Source: Chloroflexota bacterium (GTDB lineage Bacteria > Chloroflexota > Limnocylindria > Limnocylindrales > CSP1-4). From it: 13,567 bases of DNA. How positions within the stretch are numbered: position 1 is the stretch's first letter; each line of letters opens with the position of its first letter. The stretch lies in NCBI GenBank assembly GCA_021812735.1, contig JAKAMV010000168.1:1-13567 (forward strand). Reading direction: 5' to 3'. The notes beneath the pieces are model-generated. The model made no database searches and was not told where the DNA came from. It saw nothing but the letters and a program-made list of their open reading frames with translations. Position numbers and translations under genes: made by a program. This document shows, in pieces, positions 6,387 through 13,567 of this stretch.

Positions 6387-7370
6387 CTAGGCGGGGTTGT
6401 CGTCGACTGCGGCCGCGTCGGCGAACGGGATGGCGAGGCGGTCGGCGGCGGCCCTGTCGTCGAGCGGCAGGACGATCGCATCCTCGGCGATCCGCTTGAC
6501 CAGGCCGGTCAGGACGGTGCCCGGCCCGACCTCGATGAACGTGGTGATGCCCTGGGCCCGCATCGCCCGGATCGCGCCAACCCAGTCCACGCCGGTGGTC
6601 AGGTGGTTGACGAGCTCGGCCCGGCAGGCGTCGGCGGTGGTGATGGGCGCTGCATCCGCGTTCGCGAGGAGCGGCGGACGGGGGTCGTGGAAGGTGATGT
6701 CCGCGAGGACCCTGGCCATGCCGTCGGCTGCCTCGCGCATCAGCGGGGAGTGGGCGGCGACGCTGACGGGAAGCTCGATGGCGCGCCTGGCGCCGAGGCC
6801 CTTGGCGATGGCGACCGCCGCCTCGACGGCGGCACGCTCGCCGCTCACGACGACCTGGCCCGGCGAGTTGCGGTTGGCCACGCCGAAGACGCCGTGGGTG
6901 CTGGCCTCCGCGACCAGGTCGGGGAGCCTTGCGTCGTCGAGCCCGATGACCGCCGCCATGCGGCCCTCGCGGCCGGCGCCCGACGCCTGCATGAGCTGGC
7001 CGCGCGTGCGGACGAGGCGGACGGCGTCGGCGAGGTCGAGCGCGCCGGCGGCCACCAGCGCGGTGTACTGGCCCATCGAGTGCCCGGCCGCGAACGCCGG
7101 GTCCGGCACGTCAACCTCCAGCGCCGCCCATCGCTCGCGGACGGCCTCGAGGTAGGCGACAGACGCGGCGAGCAGAGCGGGCTGGCTGTTCTCGGTCCGG
7201 TTGAGGTCCTCCTCGGGACCCTCCCAGGCAAGCCGGCTGATGGGCTCGCCGAGCGCCTCGTCGGCGGTCTTGAACACGGCGGCGGCCGCGGGCGAGGTCT
7301 CGGCGAGGGCTTTGCCCATGCCGACGTACTGGCTGCCCTGGCCGGGGAAGACGAAGGCGAGGTGCTGCAT
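6387..7370 (-). CDS. fabD: Malonyl-CoA:ACP transacylase
   Basis: Transfers malonyl from CoA to acyl carrier protein, feeding the two KAS enzymes downstream. Seen: PGQGSQYVGMG at 9-19 (Gln11 of the oxyanion region); nucleophile elbow GHSMG at 96-100 with Ser98; Arg123 in RTRGQLMQ, which binds the malonyl carboxylate; NRNSPGQVVVSG at 167-178; His207 in VAAHSPLM; and the late VGPGTVLTGL. It has 327 residues, slightly long because of an Ala/Asp-rich C-terminal tail. The ATG at 7370 is chosen because it directly precedes the conserved HLAFVFPGQGSQ. The frame is open further upstream, but that part has no family similarity. No Shine-Dalgarno is present, and a TATCGT hexamer ends 8 bases upstream. 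It heads the fabD-fabF-fabF run and diverges from a MarR gene. Confidence 0.95.
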   Translation of the reverse strand: MQHLAFVFPGQGSQYVGMGKALAETSPAAAAVFKTADEALGEPISRLAWEGPEEDLNRTENSQPALLAASVAYLEAVRERWAALEVDVPDPAFAAGHSMGQYTALVAAGALDLADAVRLVRTRGQLMQASGAGREGRMAAVIGLDDARLPDLVAEASTHGVFGVANRNSPGQVVVSGERAAVEAAVAIAKGLGARRAIELPVSVAAHSPLMREAADGMARVLADITFHDPRPPLLANADAAPITTADACRAELVNHLTTGVDWVGAIRAMRAQGITTFIEVGPGTVLTGLVKRIAEDAIVLPLDDRAAADRLAIPFADAAAVDDNPA

Positions 7371-7378
7371 CGTTGCGC

Positions 7379-7384
7379 ACGATA
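7379..7384 (-). promoter_or_regulatory. -10-like hexamer for fabD
   Basis: TATCGT on the minus strand matches TATAAT at 4 of 6 bases and ends 8 bases before ATG at 7370. There is no Shine-Dalgarno in between and no evident -35. Consistent with a leaderless fabD message. Confidence 0.35.
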
Positions 7385-7423
7385 CCCGTGCGCGAGGCGG
7401 CCCCCGGGCGAGTCCGTGCAGGG

Positions 7424-7452
7424 TTGCAAGGATCGGCACGGCTGCCTATCCT
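7424..7452 (+). promoter_or_regulatory. Promoter of the MarR-family gene
   Basis: TTGCAA (7424-7429) and TATCCT (7447-7452) are separated by exactly 17 bp, each matching the sigma-70-type consensus at 4 of 6 bases. Transcription would begin near 7459, leaving a short leader with the GAGGA ribosome-binding site. It is the best two-box promoter in the window. Confidence 0.5.
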
Positions 7453-7460
7453 CGGAGGGT

Positions 7461-7465
7461 GAGGA
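7461..7465 (+). promoter_or_regulatory. Ribosome-binding site of the MarR-family gene
   Basis: GAGGA, 7 bases before ATG at 7473. It decides the start in a frame that stays open far upstream. Confidence 0.65.
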
Positions 7466-7472
7466 TTCCTCG

Positions 7473-8402
7473 ATGAGCTCCGATCCCGAGCCTGGCAGAC
7501 GGCCCGCCAAGAGCGGGCTTCCTGCCGACCTGTCGAACCGCGTGGCCGACCTGCAGGCCCGCGTGCCGGACCTGTCGGGTGCCGTTGCCGACCTGTCGAG
7601 CCGCGTCGCCGACCTCTCGTCGCGCGTGCCCGACCTCTCGGCGCGGGTTGCAGACTTGCATGCCAAGGCGCCGCACCTGCCGTCCCGTGCCGAGCTCACC
7701 GCTCGGGTGCCGAGCATCTCGATCTCGCGACGCCCGCGCCAGCAGCGGCGGTCCGACCCCGCGGCCGGCCCGGCGCTGCCCGAGGCCCTCACCCGAGTGA
7801 GCCGGCCGAAGGCGTCGCGAGAGGTCATCGCCCGGACGTTCGAGGCGGACCTGTCAGCGCCGGTGGTGGCCGCCGGCACGCGGATCACCAACGTCCGGCA
7901 GGTGACCGAGCGAGTCGCGATGGGCCGGGCGCTGTGGCGGGAGCTGGTGGTCGGGTTCGCCTCCCAGCTGGGCGAGCTCAACCTCGGGTTCACGCAGCTC
8001 GCCGCGCTGTACGTGCTGGCTGAGGGCGCCACGACCACGATCGCTGACCTCGCCGAGGCGATCGGGCGGTCGCCGTCCGCCACCTCCCGCCTGGTGGACG
8101 GACTGGAGCGGCGGCGGCTGGTGGAGCGGCGCCGTGAGGTCGATGACGGCCGACTGCGCACGGTGTGGCTGACCCCGCGCGGCCAGGCCATCCTGCGGAT
8201 GGTGGACCGGGCGCGAGCCGAGCAGTTCCTGGCCGCGGTCCGGCCGCTGCCCCGCGGCGAGCGCGCCCTGATCGCGATGGGCGTGGCTGCGCTGGCGACG
8301 CACGCGATCTCACGCCGAGGGCGGCTGGTTCGGCCCACGGGTGGGCTGCTGGGGCCGAGCCAGGCGCCGTCTGCCGAGCCGCACGGCCCGCGGCGCGGCT
8401 GA
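7473..8402 (+). CDS. MarR-family winged-helix regulator with N-terminal heptad-repeat extension
   Basis: DNA-binding transcription regulator of 309 residues, about twice the usual MarR length. Residues 19-79 are nine heptads of the form DLSxRVx. Residues 80-110 are basic and Pro-rich, probably a linker. The MarR core runs from about 115: a helical stretch, then TIADLAEAIG from 189, the recognition helix RSPSATSRLVDGLERR at about 199-214, and the wing EVDDGRLRTVWLTPRG at about 222-237, followed by the dimerisation helices and a Pro/Gly-rich tail. ATG at 7473 is backed by GAGGA and a promoter. It diverges from fabD across 102 bp. MarR-family FabT controls fab genes in Firmicutes, so control of the neighbouring fab run is a reasonable guess, not shown here. 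No ligand can be inferred. Confidence 0.88.
   Translation: MSSDPEPGRRPAKSGLPADLSNRVADLQARVPDLSGAVADLSSRVADLSSRVPDLSARVADLHAKAPHLPSRAELTARVPSISISRRPRQQRRSDPAAGPALPEALTRVSRPKASREVIARTFEADLSAPVVAAGTRITNVRQVTERVAMGRALWRELVVGFASQLGELNLGFTQLAALYVLAEGATTTIADLAEAIGRSPSATSRLVDGLERRRLVERRREVDDGRLRTVWLTPRGQAILRMVDRARAEQFLAAVRPLPRGERALIAMGVAALATHAISRRGRLVRPTGGLLGPSQAPSAEPHGPRRG
7527..7709 (+). repeat. Heptad (21-bp) repeats encoding DLSxRVx units
   Basis: Leu recurs at residues 20, 27, 34, 41, 48, 55, 62 and 69, then at 75 after a one-residue slip. Val stands four residues after most of these Leu. This is the a/d spacing of a coiled coil, but every second or third unit carries Pro after the Val. Codons of the same residues differ from unit to unit, so the protein pattern rather than the DNA repeat seems to be conserved. 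Confidence 0.85.
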
Positions 8403-8411
8403 GACTCGGGC

Positions 8412-8452
8412 GTGACCGCTGGGCGGTCACCGAGCGCGGAGCGGGGCGCTCG
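8412..8452. terminator. Two adjoining hairpins between convergent MarR and M20 genes
   Basis: First stem: GTGACCGC (8412-8419), loop TGG, GCGGTCAC (8423-8430), perfect over 8 bp. Second stem: CGAGCGC (8431-8437), 8-base loop, GCGCTCG (8446-8452), perfect over 7 bp. Together they fill most of the 57-bp gap, 10 bases past the MarR stop and 7 bases past the M20 stop. There is no T run. Probably a bidirectional terminator. Confidence 0.65.
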
Positions 8453-8459
8453 CCTGCCC

Positions 8460-9890
8460 CTACTCGCAGAACCGGCAGGCCACGTCGTACAGGACCGGCA
8501 GGCCCCAGCGGAGCGCCTCGAGGCCCACGCGCTCGTCCTGGCCGTGGAACCGCTCGAGGAAGCGCTCGCCGGGCTCGTTGCGCAGCGGCGAGAAGCCGTA
8601 GGTCGGCGTGCCCAGCAGCTGCGTCCACTTCCCGTCCGTTGCGAAGGGCGCCATCACCGGCACCGGGACACCGTCGGGGTCGTGGGCGATGATCGTGTCG
8701 CACAGGATCTCGTACAGCTCGCCCGAGGTCGGCCACGCGACCGGCGGCGCGCCGATCGTGTGCTCCACGTCGCAGTGCGGCGCGAGGTCGCCGAGGCGGG
8801 CCACGACCTCCTCGCGCATGTCACCCTCAGTGGTGCCCGGGAGCGTGCGGCAGTCGATCTCGATGACCGCCTCGCCGGGGATCACGTTGTACTTGATCCC
8901 CGCGTGGATGACGCCCGGGCTGATCGTGTCGCGCAGGAGCGCGCGCAGGGCGCGGGCGTACATGTCGTCACACAGGCGCGACACGGCCGCGTCGGCGCGG
9001 CGGGGGTCCTCGTCGGTGATCGCCCGCACCAGGGTCGCCGCATCCGGCGGCAGCGTCGCCGCCACGCCGTCGAGCATGGCGCGGATCGGCCCGGTGACGC
9101 GCGCCTCTCCGGGCCGGGCGAGCCGTCGGACCGCCTCGGCCGCCATCACCGCCGCATTGTCGTCGCGAGGCATCGAGCCGTGGCCCCACGCCCCGTGGAC
9201 GCTGATCCGGTACGTCTCCCGCCCCTTCTCAGCGGTCATGATCGGGTAGAAGCGGCGCCCGGCGAGGTCCACCGACACGCCGCCTGCCTCGTTGACCGCG
9301 CCGGCGGCGCGCACCCAGTCAGGGCGGTGCTCCACGACCCACTTGGCGCCGTCGATTCCGCCCGCCTCCTCGTCGGCCGTGGAGGTGAACAGCACGTCGC
9401 GCCGGAGGCCCGGGACGGGGTCTCGGGCCGGATCGAGGCCCGCGGCTCGGGCGCGCCGCGCGAGCAGGATGACGACCATCGCCTCCATGGCGACCATGGA
9501 CTTCATGTCGACGGCGCCGCGGCCCCAGACGTAGCCGTCAGCGACAACCGCGTCGAACGGCGGGTGGGTCCACCCGGCGGGGTCGACGGGCACCACGTCG
9601 TGGTGGCTGAGCAGGAGGAACGGCTCGCCGCCGGTGCCGTCTCCCCGGAGCCGAACGTGGACGGCGCCGCGGCCGGCCACGGGCTCGGCCGCCTCGGGCT
9701 CGAGCCCCTCGGCGCGGAAGAGGCTCGCCAGGTACTCGGCCGCCTCCGTCTCGGCGCCCGGCGGGTCCGGCGGGTTGATCGACCGGATGCGGATCAGGTC
9801 GCAGAGCAGGCCGACGAGCTCGTCATGGGCGGCGGTCCACGCGTCGGCGTCGAGCGCGGCCGAGGGCAGGGCGTCGGGCGGGATCGTCAC
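8460..9890 (-). CDS. M20-family zinc metallohydrolase (aminoacylase/carboxypeptidase type)
   Basis: Probable di-zinc hydrolase of dipeptides or N-acyl amino acids in the cytoplasm; no signal peptide is seen. Metal-site motifs: SHHDVVP with His96 and Asp98, GRGAVDMKS with bridging Asp128, ADEEAGG with catalytic Glu174 and Glu175, NEAGG with Glu201, and FHGQDERV with His449. The lid/dimer domain lies between about 221 and 350 (TISPGVIHAGIKYNVIPGEA). At 476 residues it matches the longer ArgE/ACY1/PM20D1-like members rather than dipeptidase PepV. GTG at 9890 has no Shine-Dalgarno. CAGAAT ends 6 bases upstream, so it may be leaderless with its own promoter although it follows ridA by only 64 bp. 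The exact substrate is unknown; beta-ureidopropionase-type activity is possible but the sequence looks more peptidase-like. Confidence 0.9.
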   Translation of the reverse strand: MTIPPDALPSAALDADAWTAAHDELVGLLCDLIRIRSINPPDPPGAETEAAEYLASLFRAEGLEPEAAEPVAGRGAVHVRLRGDGTGGEPFLLLSHHDVVPVDPAGWTHPPFDAVVADGYVWGRGAVDMKSMVAMEAMVVILLARRARAAGLDPARDPVPGLRRDVLFTSTADEEAGGIDGAKWVVEHRPDWVRAAGAVNEAGGVSVDLAGRRFYPIMTAEKGRETYRISVHGAWGHGSMPRDDNAAVMAAEAVRRLARPGEARVTGPIRAMLDGVAATLPPDAATLVRAITDEDPRRADAAVSRLCDDMYARALRALLRDTISPGVIHAGIKYNVIPGEAVIEIDCRTLPGTTEGDMREEVVARLGDLAPHCDVEHTIGAPPVAWPTSGELYEILCDTIIAHDPDGVPVPVMAPFATDGKWTQLLGTPTYGFSPLRNEPGERFLERFHGQDERVGLEALRWGLPVLYDVACRFCE

Positions 9891-9896
9891 GGACCC

Positions 9897-9902
9897 ATTC
9901 TG
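9897..9902 (-). promoter_or_regulatory. -10-like hexamer for the M20 gene
   Basis: CAGAAT on the minus strand matches TATAAT at 4 of 6 bases and ends 6 bases before GTG at 9890. Weak alone; placement is as in three other genes here. Confidence 0.28.
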
Positions 9903-9954
9903 CCCGAGCGGTGGGCTGGCGAAGCCGCACGTCCGGCTCAGCGACCCGCCCCGG

Positions 9955-10338
9955 TCAACGGCCGTGCGCCGGGTCGAAGGCCATCGCCTCGATCTCGACG
10001 AGGATCCCGGGGCCGATGCCGGCCGCCACCGTGGTCCGCACCGGCAGCGGCGGCTGGAACGCGGCGCCGTACGCCTCGTTCATGGCGGCGAAGTCCTCCG
10101 GCCGCGCGATGAACACCGAGGTCTTGACGACGTCGCGCAGCGTGAGGCCCTCGGACGCGAGGATCAGCGCGATGTTGGCGATGGCGCGCGACGTCTGCTC
10201 GCGGATCCCGCCCGGCGCGAGCTGGCCCGTGGCGGGGTCGAGGCCCGTCTGGCCGGCCACGAGAACGAGGCCGTTGGGCAGCCTCCGGGCGAGAGAGTAG
10301 GGGCCGCCCGTGGGCGGCAGCGTCGCGTCGCGGTCCAT
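9955..10338 (-). CDS. ridA: RidA/YjgF-family reactive imine deaminase
   Basis: Hydrolyses reactive enamine/imine intermediates made by PLP enzymes or amino-acid oxidases, releasing ammonia; normally a homotrimer. At 127 residues it is typical length. Seen: GGPYSLARRL near the N-terminus, LVAGQTGLDPATGQL at 26-40, then the late PVRTTVAAGI with Arg101 and VEIEAMA with Glu115, matching the substrate-binding Arg and Glu of active RidA proteins (Arg105 and Glu120 in E. coli); the loop between is one residue shorter. The ATG at 10336-10338 directly abuts the TGA of the upstream hydrolase (TGAATG), and AGGAGG lies 5 bases before it inside the hydrolase gene, so the two are translationally linked. 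Rut-pathway RutC is also in this superfamily, but I see no rut-specific partner. Confidence 0.92.
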   Translation of the reverse strand: MDRDATLPPTGGPYSLARRLPNGLVLVAGQTGLDPATGQLAPGGIREQTSRAIANIALILASEGLTLRDVVKTSVFIARPEDFAAMNEAYGAAFQPPLPVRTTVAAGIGPGILVEIEAMAFDPAHGR

Positions 10339-11148
10339 TCACGCCTCCTGCTGGGCCAAGTGGTCGGCGAGGTAGTCGAGCGTCTTGGCGATGATGTCCG
10401 CGCTCGTGGCGTCGTCGTCGAGGATGTCGAACGCGTGGCGGCCCGCGGGGTGGTGCAGGCGCTGGAGGTCGCCCTTGCCGGCGATGGCCTCGGCGAACTG
10501 CTCCGCCGTTGCGTTGAGGGCGGGAGCGTCCAGGCCGGCGGTGACCAGGAGCGTGGGCGGGACGGTGGTCAGGCCCCGGGCAACTGCCGCGGCCGAGACT
10601 CGCGCCGCCGACGCCGCGTCGAGCGCGCCGACGCGCTGCGCCGCGTCGCGCAGGTCCAGCAGCCCGTAGTAGACCACCAGGGCGACGACTGGCGGAACGG
10701 CCTCGAGCGCCGCGACGGCGCCCAGGGAGGCGCCCCCCGACGCGGTCCAGACGGCCAGACGGTTGGGGTCGATGCCGAGGTCCTCGGCCTCGGCGCGCAC
10801 GGCGGCCAGCGTGTCGCGGATCTCCGCCGCGACCTCGACCGCAGCGCGCAGCCCGTGGGTGGAGGCGTGCTGGGCGACGACGGCGGCAAGGCCTCGGCCC
10901 GCGACCGCCTCGCCCCATGCGTGGTACTGCCCCCACTCCAGGAGACCGTCCATGAGGAACTGCGGGGCGTCCCCGGGGATGAACAGCACCACGGGCAGGG
11001 CGGCGTCTGCCGCGTCCGGCGGGCGGTAGAGGTCAGCGAGGGTCGTCCGCCCTCCGCCGAGGTCGAGCTGGACCCGGTGGCGGTCCACCGGTGCGTTCAG
11101 CCCGGGGTCGAACACGGTGCGCAGCCTGGTCGGATCGTCCATCGCCAT
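10339..11148 (-). CDS. Alpha/beta hydrolase (dienelactone hydrolase/esterase-like)
   Basis: Serine hydrolase of unknown substrate, 269 residues. Seen: opening strand LPVVLFIPGDAP at 51-62, the usual oxyanion-side strand; nucleophile elbow AVWTASGGASLGA, with Ser137 in TASGG where the first Gly of GxSxG is Thr; acid Asp207 in LLVTAGLDAPALN; and His238 in HHPAGRHAFDI. The start is ATG at 11148, with GGAGG at 11155-11159 and a 6-base spacer; ATG at 11142 is too far from it. The frame stays open to 11256, but that part has no ribosome site. It shares an operon with ridA, which begins at the next base after its stop, pointing to a joint role. No signal peptide. The fold is secure; the reaction (ester, lactone or amide) is not known. 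Confidence 0.8.
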   Translation of the reverse strand: MAMDDPTRLRTVFDPGLNAPVDRHRVQLDLGGGRTTLADLYRPPDAADAALPVVLFIPGDAPQFLMDGLLEWGQYHAWGEAVAGRGLAAVVAQHASTHGLRAAVEVAAEIRDTLAAVRAEAEDLGIDPNRLAVWTASGGASLGAVAALEAVPPVVALVVYYGLLDLRDAAQRVGALDAASAARVSAAAVARGLTTVPPTLLVTAGLDAPALNATAEQFAEAIAGKGDLQRLHHPAGRHAFDILDDDATSADIIAKTLDYLADHLAQQEA

Positions 11149-11399
11149 CCTGCCCCTCCGGTGCCAACGCGCTGATGATGCACGAATCTGGCGAGCCGGG
11201 ACCACGGGGCCCGCACGAGGCGGGTGCGTGTCCGCGCAAGTCGCGCGGGCCGACACCAGCAGCGACGGCAGGGCTCACGCCTGCGGACCGGGTGCAGGCC
11301 ATCGACATCGCGGGTGTGGCGCCGCCGTGCTGCGCCGGGCGGAGCAGCTCGGCCGAAGTCGGTCTCCGGCACTCGTCGACGGAAGCGGCCTGCTGCTGG
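11149..11399. other. 251-bp gap between the hydrolase and the asparaginase homologue
   Basis: I find no convincing gene. It holds the hydrolase ribosome site at 11155-11159 and a small inverted repeat CCTGC/GCAGG near 11281-11299. A CATCAT hexamer on the minus strand about 25 bases before the hydrolase start could be part of a promoter, but no -35 is visible. The gap probably separates two transcription units. Confidence 0.45.
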
Positions 11400-12397
11400 T
11401 CAGTCGGCGGCGAAGCGGGCGCGCGTGGTCTCGAGTCGCTCCCCGGCGGCGAGGGACAGGCGCAGCAGGATGCGCGCCTTCCACGGGTTGAGGTCGTCGG
11501 CCGGGACCCAGCCGCGGGCGAGGAGCGCGGGGAGTGGCGGGACGCGGCCCGAGCCCACGCGCGAGGACTGGACGATCACGACGCCGGCGGCCGACGCCCG
11601 CTCGAGGGCCTCCACCTGCCAAGGCGTGGGGTAGCCGTCGCCGGTGGCGGCGCTGACGAGCCCCCTCGCCCCGGCGGCGACGGCGGCGTCGATCAACGCG
11701 CCGTCTGCACCCTGGTAGCTCGCCACCACGTCAACACGCGGAAGCGCCCGGAGGTCCACGCCCGCATACGCGCCCCGCAGGGTGGTGGCGCGGGTGGGGC
11801 GCGACGAGATCACCACCCGGCCGTCGCCGTCGACCCGACCCAGAGGCCCCGTCATCGGGCTCGCGAACGCGTCCACGCGCAGGGTGTTCGTCTTGGCCAC
11901 GTCGCGCGCACCGTGGACGGTGTCGTCCATGGCGACCAGCACGCCGAGCCCGCGGGCCGCCGGTGCCGCCGCCACGCGTACCGCCTCGACCAGGTTGAGG
12001 GGCCCGTCGCCCGACAGTGCAGATGCGGGCCGCATCGCGCCCGTGAGCACGATCGGCGCGTCCGTCGCCACGGCGAGGTGGAGCAGCCAGGCCGTCTCCT
12101 CGAGGGTGTTGGTGCCGTGCGTGACCACCACGCCGTCGGCCTCGCCGCGGGCAAGGATCTCCGTCACGAGGCCTCGAAGTCCCGCGAGGTACCCGTCCGT
12201 CATGGCGTGGGCGGCGACCCGCTCGTACGGGATCTCGGCCACGCGGGCGACGGTCTCCAGCTCCGGCGCCACCGACGCGACCAGCGCGCCGGGTTCGAGG
12301 CGGCGGCCCGTCTCGAGGTAGGCGGCGAGGTCGAGACGATCCGCCCCCAGCGAATCGATCGTGCCGCCGGTGGTGACGATGGCGATGCGCGGCAGGC

Positions 12398-12401
<4 letters not shown>
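11400..12401 (-). CDS. Asparaginase/glutaminase-family amidohydrolase with altered pocket residues
   Basis: Belongs to the bacterial-type L-asparaginase family, which hydrolyses Asn (or Gln) side-chain amides to ammonia. It has 333 residues, the usual length. Seen: TTGGTID at 10-16 with nucleophile Thr14; VVVTHGTNTLEETA at 91-104 with Thr97; GAMRPASALSGDGPLN at 121-136; DDTVHGARDVAKTNT with Lys170; and the C-terminal SSRVGSGRV and LNPWKARILL. Compared with E. coli AsnaseII, Asp90 is Asn98 and Ser58 aligns with Ala64, so two substrate-binding positions differ while Thr12, Thr89 and Lys162 counterparts are kept. No signal peptide, so it is cytoplasmic. The GTG start at 12401 overlaps the TGA of the upstream gene by 4 bases, indicating coupled translation. 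It may act on another amide; the asparagine assignment is tentative. Confidence 0.88.
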
Positions 12402-13561
<1,160 letters not shown>

Positions 13562-13567
13562 GTCTCG

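Noticed and set aside
6300..7472. Upstream extension of the MarR frame antisense to fabD
   Set aside because: The frame merely stays open across fabD. The GAGGA site, promoter and ATG at 7473 mark the start, and the upstream translation has no protein-like character.
7527..7709. Regular 21-bp spacing considered as a CRISPR or minisatellite
   Set aside because: Units are contiguous without spacers, diverge at synonymous sites and lie in frame inside a gene, so it is a protein heptad repeat.
8412..10112. 566-codon plus-strand frame opposite the M20 and ridA genes
   Set aside because: Antisense shadow rich in Arg, Val and His; the minus-strand genes explain the region.
11149..11256. N-terminal extension of the alpha/beta hydrolase to 11256
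   Set aside because: The extra 36 residues have no similarity to the family, and the GGAGG site fits the ATG at 11148.

Overview
The window is about 13.6 kb of very GC-rich bacterial DNA (roughly 70 percent or more by eye). It is densely coded, with frequent GTG starts and one TTG start. The gene families are ordinary bacterial housekeeping and accessory metabolism. The order malonyl-transacylase, KAS, KAS recalls the mycobacterial FAS-II cluster. High GC plus several genes that seem to begin right behind a -10-like hexamer would fit Actinomycetota or a GC-rich Chloroflexota lineage. I cannot decide between them from sequence alone. I see no phage, transposase, CRISPR, tRNA or rRNA.

Layout from left to right. 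(1) Positions 2-1846, plus strand: the C-terminal two thirds of a Cu(+)-type P1B ATPase with an unusual extra membrane segment and a cupredoxin-like tail. (2) Positions 1847-2125: a block of nested palindromes between convergent genes. (3) Positions 2126-3358: a METTL20/COG3897-type methyltransferase (minus) divergent from a hotdog-fold thioesterase (plus), only 42 bp apart. (4) Positions 3359-3690: a 332-bp gene-free stretch with hairpins and a 16-bp tandem repeat. (5) Positions 3691-7370, minus: fabD, then two tandem 424-residue ketoacyl-ACP synthases, with no acpP between them. (6) Positions 7473-8402, plus: a MarR-family regulator divergent from fabD, with an N-terminal stretch of nine heptad repeats. 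(7) Positions 8403-8459: two back-to-back hairpins between convergent genes. (8) Positions 8460-13561, minus: a run read as dihydroorotate-dehydrogenase-like protein, asparaginase-like amidohydrolase, alpha/beta hydrolase, RidA deaminase and M20 metallopeptidase.

How the genes may work together. The fab cluster supplies malonyl-ACP and chain elongation. Its divergent MarR regulator is a natural candidate for its controller, by analogy with FabT of Firmicutes (inference). The right-hand run is dominated by C-N bond chemistry (amide hydrolysis, imine hydrolysis, peptide or acyl-amino-acid hydrolysis) plus a pyrimidine-type flavoenzyme, which suggests amino-nitrogen or pyrimidine salvage (inference). 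The points most worth a second look are the fused, apparently ligand-less cupredoxin domain on the copper pump, the heptad-repeat extension of the MarR protein, the KAS pair with one altered gating loop, the altered pocket residues of the asparaginase homologue, and the hairpin arrays at every convergent gene junction.
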